Shown: positions 17,854 through 26,560, numbered from the stretch's first letter. The stretch: 64,000 nt of DNA from Pseudanabaena sp. Salubria-1 (GCA_023336205.1 JALQCR010000003.1:186001-250000); one strand, 5' to 3'. Numbers and translations: made by a program. Notes: generated by a model from the letters alone, not told the origin.

Positions 17854-19154
17854 CTTAGTGGTGCAGAAAACTCATGGGAGTCTCAAGATGAGACAATGGT
17901 AATACGGGCAAATTCGATACGAAAATCTAACTTTTCGCGTTTAGCAATAGAAGCAGAGGCAGGAGGAGGATTAGTTCTAGGCAAAATCTGCAAAATAGGA
18001 AGAGATTTTTGTTGGTAAAGAAGAGTGTGAAGCTGACGGAGACCGAGTTGCAGAAAACTCAAGCCGCGATGATCGTGCCAATCAATCGCAGCCCTTTGCC
18101 CCAAACGCACCAACATTATGCCAAGAATTACAGCAATCAGGTTAGCCGTGGCAAGGAGCATAAATAAACAGGTAAGAGCTTGAGCATCACGGAGATGAGA
18201 GCTAACAACATTAAAAGCCGCCGACTTATAGTCTTTAAAATGGGGTTCGATTCCACCAAAGCGTTTGCCATAGAGAGCAAAAGTCTGTAATGAAGGGGGA
18301 ATATCGCTAAGGACAGCCCATGAACCGTTAGCCATGTCTAGGTTAGCCGTCGCTAAATGACAATTAACATCACCGAGTACGGTGACATCGGGAACTAGAT
18401 AAGCTTGCTCTGCGGGAGGTATCAGTTGTTCAACACGCTTGGTTGTACCTGTTGGCAGAGTCACTAGCAGATCGCTCTTTGCGCGAATTGCCCAAGACCA
18501 GTGATTTTGCTGTAACCATCGGATTAATTCCCCATGTTCAAAACCTCGGTCGGCAAGCAAGGTCACCGTACTTTGTGGCGGCAATAGAGAGCGTACTTGT
18601 TCTAAGACGGGACGATAATGTTCAAAGCCAACTGTAGCGCTGCCATGCTCTAGTACTACTTGAGCTAGAGTAATCGACCTCCCTCCCCAAATCAAGCATA
18701 CTTCTATAAGACAGAATTTATCCCACAGTATACTTGTGTCTAAGGCTAGTTCCAACGATTCTCCTGCAAATGCTTGGAGAAAGTGCTTCACCAATGGGTT
18801 ATAGAATCTCTCGGCGATGATATGTGGATTATGCACAAAGTAGCTTAGTCTTTCCATCTGACTTCTGGCTTGGCACTCTCGATGGCTCAAATAGGGCAAC
18901 CAATGACTCAGACTTGCCCTTCCTGATTGCAATATCGCGGCTACTGCCTCCGCAAATCCTTGGAGATGTCGCTTATCTTTTGGCTTGAGCCATTGACGCA
19001 GTTGTTCTTGTAGCTGAAGATATAGGTGGGGCATTTGTATAAGATCTTTTGTTGAGGAACTTGAGTATCTCATCTCTTGCCCTTTTTATTCCTCTTGTCT
19101 CATTTTGAGATTCTATGCCTGTCAACCCTTTCCAGACTTTTCTGCACCACTAAG
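17854..19154 (-). mobile_element. IS4-like insertion sequence, copy 1
   Basis: A 1301-bp element with terminal inverted repeats CTTAGTGGTGCAGAAAA/TTTTCTGCACCACTAAG, flanked by the 9-bp duplication ATGCCAGAA. It encodes a full transposase on the minus strand. It inserted between a NucS-like gene and a FAD-dependent gene without breaking either. Its protein is identical to that of copy 5 at 55830-57130, so this is a recent insertion. Confidence 0.96.
17883..19073 (-). CDS. IS4-family transposase (copy 1)
   Basis: A 396-residue DDE transposase. The acidic triad is DTSILWDK near residue 106, LLADRGFEHGELIRW near 170 and GIEPHFKDYKSAAF near 275, the last within a Y-x2-R-x4-E-x6-K arrangement that resembles the IS4 YREK signature. 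The frame is intact and the start MRYSSSSTKDL matches the other copies. Residue choices (Ile in DTSILWDK, Gln in SLQTF, Ser in QQKSLP) equal those of copy 5 and differ from copies 3 and 4. Confidence 0.93.
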   Translation of the reverse strand: MRYSSSSTKDLIQMPHLYLQLQEQLRQWLKPKDKRHLQGFAEAVAAILQSGRASLSHWLPYLSHRECQARSQMERLSYFVHNPHIIAERFYNPLVKHFLQAFAGESLELALDTSILWDKFCLIEVCLIWGGRSITLAQVVLEHGSATVGFEHYRPVLEQVRSLLPPQSTVTLLADRGFEHGELIRWLQQNHWSWAIRAKSDLLVTLPTGTTKRVEQLIPPAEQAYLVPDVTVLGDVNCHLATANLDMANGSWAVLSDIPPSLQTFALYGKRFGGIEPHFKDYKSAAFNVVSSHLRDAQALTCLFMLLATANLIAVILGIMLVRLGQRAAIDWHDHRGLSFLQLGLRQLHTLLYQQKSLPILQILPRTNPPPASASIAKREKLDFRIEFARITIVSS

Positions 19155-19191
19155 ATGCCAGAATTAGAACATTCAAAATATTGATCGAGCC

Positions 19192-21198
19192 ATGCAGCAG
19201 TTACTTTACATCGAAATACCTACACCTCAAATTGAAGCCGTGAAAATATGGCTCCAGACTGAGTACCAGCCGCCTTTCGGTAAAAAAACTGTTGCTAAGC
19301 ATGGCTTTATCCTCGATCGCCAAAATCGCTCAGGAGCGATCGCGCAATTATCAGTATTTATCTGGACATTACAGCGCACGACTTATCTCAAAGTATTTCG
19401 ATGGTCAGATGAGGTCATGGATGGCGAGAAGGATTTTCTGGATCATTTTACAAAGGCGGCGCGTCAAGCTTTTCCCTATGAATTTAAACAGCCACCTGCG
19501 ATCGCCTCGAATCAATCAATTTTTGAAGCACTAGCTGAAGAATATCCGCTTACGGTCAAATTCTTTCAACGGATTCCCAATGGCGAATATGATCTCAATC
19601 GCGTCTATTGGTGGGAAAAGCGTTGGCGGGAAAGTGTCAAAAATCCTGCAACTTCCAAGCAGGTGATTTTTGAGGATTCCCAAGCTAACTCTATAAAGCC
19701 TGACGTAATCTATGACATTGTGTATTTGGGTGGAGCATTAGGCGCTATCCATGCGGCGATGATGGCGAAGTTGGGCTATCGTGTTTGCTTAGTGGAGCGC
19801 ATTCCCTTTGGACGGATGAATCGGGAATGGAATATTTCCCGTGCAGAATTCCAGAATCTCATTGACTTTGGGCTCTTCACTAAAGAAGAATTTGAAGCGA
19901 TGATTACGGCGGAATATGTCGATGGATTTAATAAGTTTTTTGATAGTAATAATCCACCACATCTTAAGGCTAAGGTACTGCATACGCCTACGGTTTTAAA
20001 TATTGCGATCGATACTAATCGCTTATTGGAAATTTGTAGTAAGAAATTACATCAATACGGAGCCGTAATTTGCGATCGCACTGAATTTCAGAAAGTAGTA
20101 ATTAACGATAATGGCGCGACTATCTTTGCAAAGAATTTGGAAACGGATGCAGAGGTAATTCTAAATTCGCGCTTAGTTATTGACGCGATGGGATCGGCTT
20201 CAGCGATCGCACAACAACTGAATTCAGGGCAAGCCTTTGATAGTGTCTGTCCCACCGTCGGCGCAGTTTTAGAAGGAATTGATAAGCATGTATGGGATTC
20301 CCAATATGGTGATGTGCTGTTTAGTCATGGCGATATCTCACGGGGACGACAGTTGATTTGGGAACTCTTTCCTGCGGAAAAAGATGAGCTGACAATTTAT
20401 CTATTCCATTATCACCAAGTGCATCCAGAGAACGCAGGATCGTTGCTGGAAATGTATGAGGACTTTTTCACGATTTTGCCAGAGTATCGCCGTTGTGATA
20501 TGGAGAAGCTGACTTGGAAGAAAGCAACTTTCGGCTATATCACAGGACATTACAGCCTCAATGAAGATTCTAAAAAATGTGCCTTTGATCGAATTTTAGC
20601 GATTGGTGATGCTGCTTCCTTACAATCGCCCCTAGTCTTTACGGGATTTGGTTCCCTCGTCCGCAACTTGCCACGTTTAGCGACTTTATTGGATACAGCG
20701 CTGAAACACGATTTGCTTAGAGCCGATGATCTTAGCCAGATTAATGCTTATCAAAGCAATATTGCCGTTACTTGGCTGTTTTCTAAGGGAATGATGGTTC
20801 CTACGGGGATGCATTTACCACCAGAGCGTGTGAACTCGATGCTTAATACTTTTTTTGGACTGCTTGCTGATGAGCCTCAACCCGTAAGCGATCGCTTTAT
20901 CAAAGATCGCCTTAATTGGTTAATGTTTAACCGTCTTGCCCTAATTGCCGCATTTAAAAATCCTAAGCTTATTCTCTGGATTATAGAAATGGCAGGTACA
21001 AAGGATTTGCTGAAATGGCTTTCTAGTTATGGAGCTTTTACCCGTAGTTCTTTTGCCAATGCTTTATTAGGTGGATGGCTGCCTCAACTCTTACGTAGTT
21101 GTCAAACTTGGGTAGAACCGTCAAATCCCCGTTTGTGGCTGCGGTTACTAAGTTGGAGTTATGCGCTCAATTACTCGGTGGGTAAATCTGTAGATTAA
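19192..21198 (+). CDS. CruA/CruP-like lycopene cyclase family FAD protein
   Basis: A 668-residue protein. After a 175-residue N-terminal region comes an FAD Rossmann segment, DIVYLGGALGAIHAAMMAKLGYRVCLVER, in the GG-variant of GxGxxG. PFGRMNREWNISRAEFQNLIDFGLF and EYVDGFNKFF follow, which are hallmarks of CruA/CruP. A second FAD motif, ILAIGDAASLQSPLVFTGFGS, lies at about 465-485. CruA is a lycopene beta-cyclase of cyanobacteria and green sulfur bacteria. CruP is a paralogue, linked in plants to limiting carotenoid epoxidation. I cannot decide between them without alignment. A role in carotenoid metabolism is supported loosely by crtR at 57.4 kb. Confidence 0.75.
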   Translation: MQQLLYIEIPTPQIEAVKIWLQTEYQPPFGKKTVAKHGFILDRQNRSGAIAQLSVFIWTLQRTTYLKVFRWSDEVMDGEKDFLDHFTKAARQAFPYEFKQPPAIASNQSIFEALAEEYPLTVKFFQRIPNGEYDLNRVYWWEKRWRESVKNPATSKQVIFEDSQANSIKPDVIYDIVYLGGALGAIHAAMMAKLGYRVCLVERIPFGRMNREWNISRAEFQNLIDFGLFTKEEFEAMITAEYVDGFNKFFDSNNPPHLKAKVLHTPTVLNIAIDTNRLLEICSKKLHQYGAVICDRTEFQKVVINDNGATIFAKNLETDAEVILNSRLVIDAMGSASAIAQQLNSGQAFDSVCPTVGAVLEGIDKHVWDSQYGDVLFSHGDISRGRQLIWELFPAEKDELTIYLFHYHQVHPENAGSLLEMYEDFFTILPEYRRCDMEKLTWKKATFGYITGHYSLNEDSKKCAFDRILAIGDAASLQSPLVFTGFGSLVRNLPRLATLLDTALKHDLLRADDLSQINAYQSNIAVTWLFSKGMMVPTGMHLPPERVNSMLNTFFGLLADEPQPVSDRFIKDRLNWLMFNRLALIAAFKNPKLILWIIEMAGTKDLLKWLSSYGAFTRSSFANALLGGWLPQLLRSCQTWVEPSNPRLWLRLLSWSYALNYSVGKSVD

Positions 21199-21308
21199 GC
21201 AGTCTTAATTTACCAGTATTAGGATGCCATAGTCTTATAGAACCATTGCTACCACCACTCATCAAAATGTGGCGATCGCTGTTAAAAGCCACGGAAACCA
21301 CAGCGATT
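21199..21308 (-). pseudogene. WD40-repeat relic
   Basis: On the minus strand the segment reads VVSVAFNSDRHILMSGGSNG followed by SIRLWHPNTGKLRLL, a textbook WD40 blade. It has no start, and the frame runs only into the end of the neighbouring FAD gene. It is the last blade of a lost WD-repeat gene, left next to an IS30 insertion. Confidence 0.7.
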
Positions 21309-21476
21309 TACAGATTTATTTGAGTTATTCAGTTGTTCATCTATAATTTCTGATAACTTTTTCTAGTAAAGCTAAGCATTGCGAAAATATTTGAATTAGA
21401 AGGTTGTGTAATTCAAATATTCATGCTAGATTTACGCCTAGGAATAGGAGTACAGTTCAAGTAATACAAAACTTCG

Positions 21477-22559
21477 CCAATTCAAGGATGAAATGCAACG
21501 GGTTCTGATGAAGCAAAGAATACTTCGTAAGGAGTACGATAGTCAAGTGATTTTCTGGGTCTGTGATTGATCAAATTCACTGCCTTCTGAAAGTCCTCTT
21601 CTTTCACGATTTTAAAGTTTGTACTTTTGGGATAGAACTCTCTAATTAATCCATTGGTGTGTTCATTCAATCCACGTTCCCATGAATGATATGGATTCGC
21701 AAAGAAGGTCTCTAGTTTCAATCTTTCAGATAGCTTCTCATGCCCACAGAATTCTCTTCCATTATCAAAGGTCATTGTCTTTCGAGATGTTGATTCTATA
21801 GGCTCAAATAGATTGAATGTCACTCTGTTTATCTCATCCATCGTCTTGTTCTTAGCTAGTCCAGCAAGTAAATACTTCGATGCTTTATCAACATGCGTAA
21901 CTACGATACCTGTGTGGTTGCACCCGATTACCGTATCACTTTCCCAATGTCCAATCTCTGTTTTTAAATCTGCAATCTTCGGTCGATTCTCTATCCCTAC
22001 CCTATTGGGAATGCCACCTCGCTTCTGATGGCGACCTTTGCGCCTTCGTTGCTTTTGCTTCTGCCTCAGATATTGTTGATATATTCCCATCTCTTGATGG
22101 TTTGCATAGATCATCAGATAAATCGTCTCATAGCTGATTTTACCTAGCCCCTCCCTTTCCATTCTCCCTGCTAGTTGCTCTGGGCTGTGGTGTTGCTCTA
22201 ACCGTTGTTTGACTTCGGCGATCGTCTCAGCACTGATGCTCTGAAATCTTACCTTTGCTTGTTTCCGTCTTGCTTTCATCAGGGCAACCGCAGTATCTGG
22301 CAAATAGCCAATCTGTCGCTCGTCTGTATTGCGCGATAACTCTCTTGAAATCGTACTTTTGTTTCGCTTCAAGCGACGACCTATCTCTGATACAGATAAT
22401 TGCTCAATTACTCTTAGTTTATACAGTTCACTTCTTTCTGTGGTGGTAAGATGGACAAAGCTCATGAGGGTATCCTAATTATTGTGATTAATATCAGAAT
22501 ATCCTTATGAGTCCCTTTACGCAAAGATCTCTAGGTGTTGCATTTCATCCTTGAATTGG
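21477..22559 (-). mobile_element. IS30-family insertion sequence, copy 1
   Basis: A 1083-bp element with perfect terminal inverted repeats beginning CCAATTCAAGGATGAAATGC. CG dinucleotides flank both ends and could be a 2-bp target duplication or part of the ends. The second copy at 49577-50659 encodes an identical transposase. The element sits in intergenic DNA beside gene relics. Confidence 0.95.
21482..22465 (-). CDS. IS30-family transposase (copy 1)
   Basis: A 327-residue transposase. An N-terminal helix-turn-helix (LSVSEIGRRLKRNKSTISRE, residues about 24-43) is followed by the DDE core: HWESDTVIG (D), MTFDNGREFCGHE (D) and SWERGLNEHTNGLIREFYPK (E). The frame is complete. The stop lies within the left terminal repeat, so coding fills nearly the whole element. 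Confidence 0.95.
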   Translation of the reverse strand: MSFVHLTTTERSELYKLRVIEQLSVSEIGRRLKRNKSTISRELSRNTDERQIGYLPDTAVALMKARRKQAKVRFQSISAETIAEVKQRLEQHHSPEQLAGRMEREGLGKISYETIYLMIYANHQEMGIYQQYLRQKQKQRRRKGRHQKRGGIPNRVGIENRPKIADLKTEIGHWESDTVIGCNHTGIVVTHVDKASKYLLAGLAKNKTMDEINRVTFNLFEPIESTSRKTMTFDNGREFCGHEKLSERLKLETFFANPYHSWERGLNEHTNGLIREFYPKSTNFKIVKEEDFQKAVNLINHRPRKSLDYRTPYEVFFASSEPVAFHP

Positions 22560-22561
22560 CG

Positions 22562-22877
22562 CTTTCTATGTGTTGAGGATTGTAGAAATACTTACTTAAC
22601 AAAGTTAGAAAGCTTATCCTATGGGCGGGGACACCTTAATAAAAAGGTGCTGTATTTACTGAAATTGTCATTATTTTGTTAATTTATTTTTCTTTTGTGT
22701 CACTTTTCTAGGAATCGAGACACATCTGCTCAATTGCTTTAGATATCCTAAATGCACAACTTCTCACATACAACTTTGAAGCATCTAGTGCGCTATTGTT
22801 TTTTGGTAAGCGCTATCTTTAGAAGTAAACCAAAGTAAAATTAAAGTGAGAGTTAGTCAAAATATTATCTAGGGCTA
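22562..22877. other. Intergenic DNA without recognisable gene
   Basis: AT-rich sequence with frequent stops in all frames. A short minus-strand reading (about 35 codons ending SKAIEQMCLDS then stop) could be the end of a lost gene but has no recognisable family. Confidence 0.5.
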
Positions 22878-23019
22878 AGAGCGTGTTTGAGTAATACCTA
22901 TCTAGCGTGAATTTCTGTTTTTACCCCCCTTAATCCCTCCTTGCAAAAGGGGAAAAATTAAATTCTCCCCCTTTACAAGGGGGAGTTAGAGGGGGTAAAA
23001 AACTTATAAAACACGCTCT
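22878..23019. repeat. MITE-like element with AGAGCGTGTTT ends
   Basis: 142 bases bounded by AGAGCGTGTTT and its exact complement AAACACGCTCT, flanked by TA-containing sequence on both sides. Inside is a second inverted repeat around CCCCTT...AAGGGG. The size, ends and lack of coding fit a miniature inverted-repeat transposable element. Only one copy is in this window. Confidence 0.6.
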
Positions 23020-23134
23020 AATGGCGAAATTCAATAGTTAAGAAAATCTCAATTGAGAGATAGATAAAAGAAAATCTAACAAACTATATGTTGTCAATTA
23101 TATAAGGATAATATCTTAATTTGGGGATTTGGAT

Positions 23135-23507
23135 ATGGAAGGTAGAATTATTCAGTTTAGTATCGAATCTCAGCAAGGTTATGTTCGCTCTAAATGCGGT
23201 AAAGTCTATAGATTTTCTGCCAGTATTTATCGCAGTTTGATGCCAATAATTCCGGCTCTTCTGGGTTCATGGGGATAAGCACAGCTAATAGTAATCAGAA
23301 TCCTCTCGGAGCAACAGTTACAGCCCTACCATGTCGCCAATAATTGTATCGATACTGTACCATTTACCCCTCAAACCCAGATGAGCCATAATTCCAGGAG
23401 AGTTAGTAGATCTTGATCTTGATTTTGATGGGGAGTTGAAAGCGATTTATATTGCTTTGCCAATTAAATGTTTGGAGTTATTAACAAGAGTCGTTTCAGA
23501 TTACTAA
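23135..23507 (+). pseudogene. Small cold-shock-like gene split by a 134-bp MITE
   Basis: The first part reads MEGRIIQFSIESQQGYVRSK and continues CGKVYRFSASIYRSLMPIIP before running into the element and stopping at 23276-23278. Removing 142 bases (element plus one ATAATTCC duplication) restores a 76-residue frame ending TAA at 23505-23507, with tail GELVDLDLDFDGELKAIYIA. The N-terminal G-x-I-x-x-F...G-x-V pattern resembles OB-fold cold-shock proteins, but this is a weak resemblance. The truncated product would be 47 residues. Confidence 0.75.
23254..23387 (+). mobile_element. 134-bp ISL3-like MITE, copy A
   Basis: The ends are GGCTCTTCTGGGTT and AACCCAGATGAGCC (imperfect inverted repeats), flanked by the perfect 8-bp duplication ATAATTCC (23246-23253 and 23388-23395). 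Further copies lie at 39007, 47606, 51113 and 62991. It has no coding capacity. GGCTCTTC ends with 8-bp AT-rich duplications are typical of the ISL3 family, so an ISL3 transposase probably mobilises it in trans. Confidence 0.93.
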
Positions 23508-23590
23508 AATTATTGCTATAACAATGCTGGTTTTCCTTAGCGCATAAAAAAAGATTATTAGCCGTGAGAAGTCCCGCTATTAATCTTTAA

Positions 23591-23695
23591 ATACCAAAAC
23601 ACAAAATGGCGTAGCCATTTTGTGTTTTTAAAATCCTTACAGGGTTGGGTTTTTAATTCACAGAAGTGTTGTCACACTTTTGTGAATTGGTATTA
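23591..23695 (+). repeat. TACCAAAAC-type two-hairpin repeat, copy 1
   Basis: About 105 bases starting ATACCAAAACACAAAATGGC and ending GTGAATTGGTATTA. It has two internal hairpins, ACACAAAATGGC/GCCATTTTGTGT and AATTCAC...GTGAATT. It abuts the stop codon of the Spy-like gene. An inverted copy lies on the other side of that gene at 24545-24647, and more copies lie around 43750-44063. Confidence 0.8.
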
Positions 23696-24406
23696 CTGGG
23701 AAACAGATACGCTTCTTTTTGCCAGTTGACTACGTTGCTCAGCAGTCAGAATTGTCAATTTTTTCTCATTATCACTTTTATTGATTTCAGTGATTCTTTT
23801 CTTTTGCTCTCTCGAAAGTTTTATTGCTTTCCAAGCAGCACTACGATCGCTTTTTTTCAGTTCCGCAGTAAACGTCGCCTGTTGTTCTGGGGTCAGTACA
23901 TCTTGAATCAGTTTCGATGTTTTTTCGTTCAATGTCTTGAATAGTTGCTTTTGGGCATTAGTCAAATTGAGAGGATTCTGGTCTGACTTTTGATTCTTTG
24001 CCAGTTGACTACGTTGCTCAGGGTTCAGAATTGCTAATCTTTTTTCAGCAGTACCTTTATTGATAGCAATGATTTTGTCCTTTTGCTCTTTCGAGAGATT
24101 GAGTGATTTCCAAGCAACATTGCGATCGCCCTTTTTCAATTCCGCAGTAAATGTTGCCTGTTGTTCTGGGGTCAGTACATCTTGAATCAGTTTTGATGTT
24201 TTTTCGTTCAGTGTCTTGAATTGTTGCTTTTGGGCATCGGTCAAATTGAAAGGGGGCTGCTCTGGCTTTTGATTTTGTGCTGTAACAACAGCAGCTGTCT
24301 TGGGAATAGAGGATTGAGCCGAAATAATGTTAGGAATAATGGCTGCTCCAGAAACGCCTGCTGATATAATAGCGATCGCTAGAATCTGTTTACAGTTACG
24401 AAGCAT
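23693..24406 (-). CDS. Exported LTxxQ-motif protein, Spy/CpxP-like
   Basis: A start at 24406 gives 237 residues beginning MLRNCKQILAIAIISAGVSG, a signal peptide. The mature region is helical, charged and made of two tandem units of about 85 residues, each with LT-x-x-Q motifs (LTDAQKQQF, LTPEQQATF, LSKEQKDKI; then LTNAQKQLF, LTPEQQATF, LSREQKKRI). Spy/CpxP proteins are periplasmic chaperone-like stress proteins. A duplicated version is unusual. An upstream ATG at 24460 would add 18 residues without signal character. The gene is bracketed by inverted copies of one repeat family, and its stop falls at the repeat edge. Confidence 0.75.
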   Translation of the reverse strand: MLRNCKQILAIAIISAGVSGAAIIPNIISAQSSIPKTAAVVTAQNQKPEQPPFNLTDAQKQQFKTLNEKTSKLIQDVLTPEQQATFTAELKKGDRNVAWKSLNLSKEQKDKIIAINKGTAEKRLAILNPEQRSQLAKNQKSDQNPLNLTNAQKQLFKTLNEKTSKLIQDVLTPEQQATFTAELKKSDRSAAWKAIKLSREQKKRITEINKSDNEKKLTILTAEQRSQLAKRSVSVSQ

Positions 24407-24544
24407 AATATAAGTCCCCTTTAAAAATTTGATGTGTGTGAATTTGACATAGTGAGCCAAATTTATCTGGAGTAGCTGATTTTACTTGAAGTTTTTTAAG
24501 GATTCGTGCGTGAGTATTGGTAATTAGGTGATAGACCTTACCTA

Positions 24545-24647
24545 TTCCAATTAACGAAAGTGTGGCTACACTTTCGTTGATTGGAAACCAAACCCTGTAA
24601 GGGTTTTAAAAACATAAAATGGCGTAGCCATTTTGTGTTTTGGTATT
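24545..24647 (-). repeat. TACCAAAAC-type two-hairpin repeat, copy 2 (inverted)
   Basis: The reverse complement of copy 1 with small differences, ending TTGTGTTTTGGTATTA. Both internal hairpins are preserved, including CCTGTAAGGGTTTT between them. It lies upstream of the Spy-like gene and downstream of the gene at 24674-25210. Confidence 0.8.
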
Positions 24648-24673
24648 AAACATCCTTTAGGGTTTCTATATTT

Positions 24674-25210
24674 CTATGGATAGCCTTGAACTTCTAGGGC
24701 AATAAAATCATCGACTAGATCCAATAGTCTATCTATGTCTTGTTTTATATCCAGATCTTTAAAATATTTCTTAGATAATCTATCCTGAAGGGAATTTAGG
24801 TGGATTACAATTTCAAATTGTTCCAAAGAGATTATAGACTGTTGATAGAGATGATGGATCATCAAGGTGCTTGATACACTTTCTGTTGGTATCGGTGTTT
24901 GCTTTGTTAGTCTTTCCATTAAATGCTCGGCAAATTGCCATAGGGATAGAAATGCTGAGCTATATTCACCATCCGCAATTAGCTTAGAAACTTGATTCTT
25001 ACAACTCAATACATATGATATGGATAGTGGAGAATCTGACATATTTCTTTCTTTTATAGGCAATTGATCATCTCCAGAAATGAGGAGCAGTTGCAAGCCA
25101 TTAAATTCAGTAACTGTTTTAATTATTGAGTTGTAGATATCAATCGATAAATTTTCATTGTCGTATTCTACCTCTATAGTAAATAACTCTTTTTCAGACA
25201 TATTATCCAT
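24674..25210 (-). CDS. Hypothetical protein
   Basis: A 178-residue acidic protein I do not recognise. The first 35 residues look beta-rich (LFTIEVEYDNENLSIDIYNS). Residues about 68-178 look all-helical, with KLIADGEYSSAFLSLWQFAEHLMERL, a pattern that recalls HEPN-like four-helix domains but lacks an obvious R-x4-6-H motif. No signal peptide or membrane segment is seen. A start at Met4 is an alternative. Neighbours give no clue. Confidence 0.55.
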   Translation of the reverse strand: MDNMSEKELFTIEVEYDNENLSIDIYNSIIKTVTEFNGLQLLLISGDDQLPIKERNMSDSPLSISYVLSCKNQVSKLIADGEYSSAFLSLWQFAEHLMERLTKQTPIPTESVSSTLMIHHLYQQSIISLEQFEIVIHLNSLQDRLSKKYFKDLDIKQDIDRLLDLVDDFIALEVQGYP

Positions 25211-25331
25211 AAGTAATATCGTAGGTGATTTGAAAATTTATATATTGATATTTAGAATGTTTCTTTCGTTACTTAGTTTTTCTAGGCAACTTGTTGTGAA
25301 GGAAATGAAATGTCTTGAGAAAGATTTATAT

Positions 25332-25691
25332 TTAAAAATCAGGCTTTAAGAGTATGTCCCAAGCTGAATTAATTAAAAAAATATCTGTTTCTATTAGATC
25401 ATCCTCGAATAACAAATCATTATTGTTAATTGTCAAATCTTTAATAGAGATATCATTAGATGTAGTATTAATTTCCACATTTGGATTCCCAGAATCTTCA
25501 TAGGTAGATGTAATTGAGGCTACCTTATTACTCTCTGAGATTGCAATACCAACAGCATTACTTTGTGCTAGTACTAGTGAAGAAGAAAATTTGATTTCTC
25601 CAATTGTCAATATAATTGACAATAAAAAAAGTTGAAGAATTTTTTCCTTCTGAGATTTTTTGAGCTTTGAAGCTCGTTTGAAATTCTTCAT
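25332..25691 (-). CDS. Hypothetical exported protein
   Basis: A start at 25691 gives 119 residues with a basic N-terminus and a hydrophobic core (ILQLFLLSIILTIGEIKFSSS) ending LVLAQS, a likely signal peptide. The mature part is acidic and rich in Asn, Asp, Ile and Ser without cysteines. An upstream ATG at 25766 would add 25 residues. No family is recognised. Higher AT content than the core genes suggests acquired or fast-evolving sequence. Confidence 0.45.
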   Translation of the reverse strand: MKNFKRASKLKKSQKEKILQLFLLSIILTIGEIKFSSSLVLAQSNAVGIAISESNKVASITSTYEDSGNPNVEINTTSNDISIKDLTINNNDLLFEDDLIETDIFLINSAWDILLKPDF

Positions 25692-25766
25692 TAAAGCTAT
25701 AGCCTTCACTAATTTAAGTAGTTGCAGAAAAATTTGATCGCAAAATAAATTTTTCACAACCAGCAC

Positions 25767-26090
25767 AATGTATTGATGTCGTTGGATAGAATTAAGATAT
25801 AGATATCCTTGATACTTTAATACCGAAAAAGCTTCATTGGATTTACTTGATATTTGATCTCATTTAAGGGATTTTCTTAAAAAAGAAAAGTCAAGCAAAG
25901 CAGTCTGAATATAAATTTAAAGACAGCTTTGCTGGAACTCTTGGAGAAAAAGTATCGAAAAATTCAAATACACAAGATTAGTAGATCAAACACACTAAAT
26001 TCATTTCCTATTCCCGACATAAATATACTTCAATTAATTTCATTTTGCAAGAGATTTGAAGATTTATTCGGGTTTTGGTGCTAAGTATTG
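25767..26090. other. AT-rich intergenic DNA
   Basis: No gene, RNA or clear repeat was seen between the hypothetical exported protein and the IS1-type element. Confidence 0.5.
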
Positions 26091-26134
26091 GGCACTGGTC
26101 AGTTAAGGCGTGAGGTATAAAATAGAGGAGGAGA

Positions 26135-26560
26135 GTGAAGGAGAAAGGTGTGAAATGCCCGCATTGTCAAAGCCCTAAGATCGTCAAGAATGGCAGAGAC
26201 TACCACCAAGATGGCAAAGCTGTCCAGAATTATTTATGCAAAGGGTGTGGCAAAAGGTTCAACGAACGTACAGGAACCGCAATGTCAAGGCTGAGAACGC
26301 CAGAAAGTATAGTTTCGTTTGCACTGAAGATGAGGAGTGAGGGGATGGGAATCAGAGGGAGTGGGAGAGTACTGGAAAAATCTCATACAAGCATCATGAG
26401 ATGGGAGCAAAAATTGGCAGCCCAGTCAGAGCAATGGAGTCCCCCAGCCCCAGCAGAAGCAGATATAACAGTCGAGGGAGATGAGGTTTACACTCGCGTA
26501 GGCGAGAACCTTCCCCCCCTCAAAATCAAAAGGGTGGACAGTGACATTCATCGAACGTAA
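26135..26560 (+). CDS. IS1-type transposase, N-terminal frame
   Basis: 141 codons. An N-terminal zinc-ribbon (CPHCQSPKIVKNG, then CKGCGKRF) is followed by a helix-turn-helix (SEGMGIRGSGRVLEKSHTSI) and the first catalytic Asp in VEGDEVYT. The frame leaves the family sequence after GENLPP within a run of seven C. Reading +1 from there (SKSKGWTVTFIERKSRYW) continues in the second frame. This is either programmed +1 frameshifting or a one-base insertion that has killed the element. Confidence 0.85.
   Translation: MKEKGVKCPHCQSPKIVKNGRDYHQDGKAVQNYLCKGCGKRFNERTGTAMSRLRTPESIVSFALKMRSEGMGIRGSGRVLEKSHTSIMRWEQKLAAQSEQWSPPAPAEADITVEGDEVYTRVGENLPPLKIKRVDSDIHRT

Noticed and set aside
24674..25210. HEPN-type toxin call for the hypothetical protein
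   Set aside because: The helical pattern is suggestive, but no R-x4-6-H motif and no antitoxin-like neighbour are visible, so no function was assigned.
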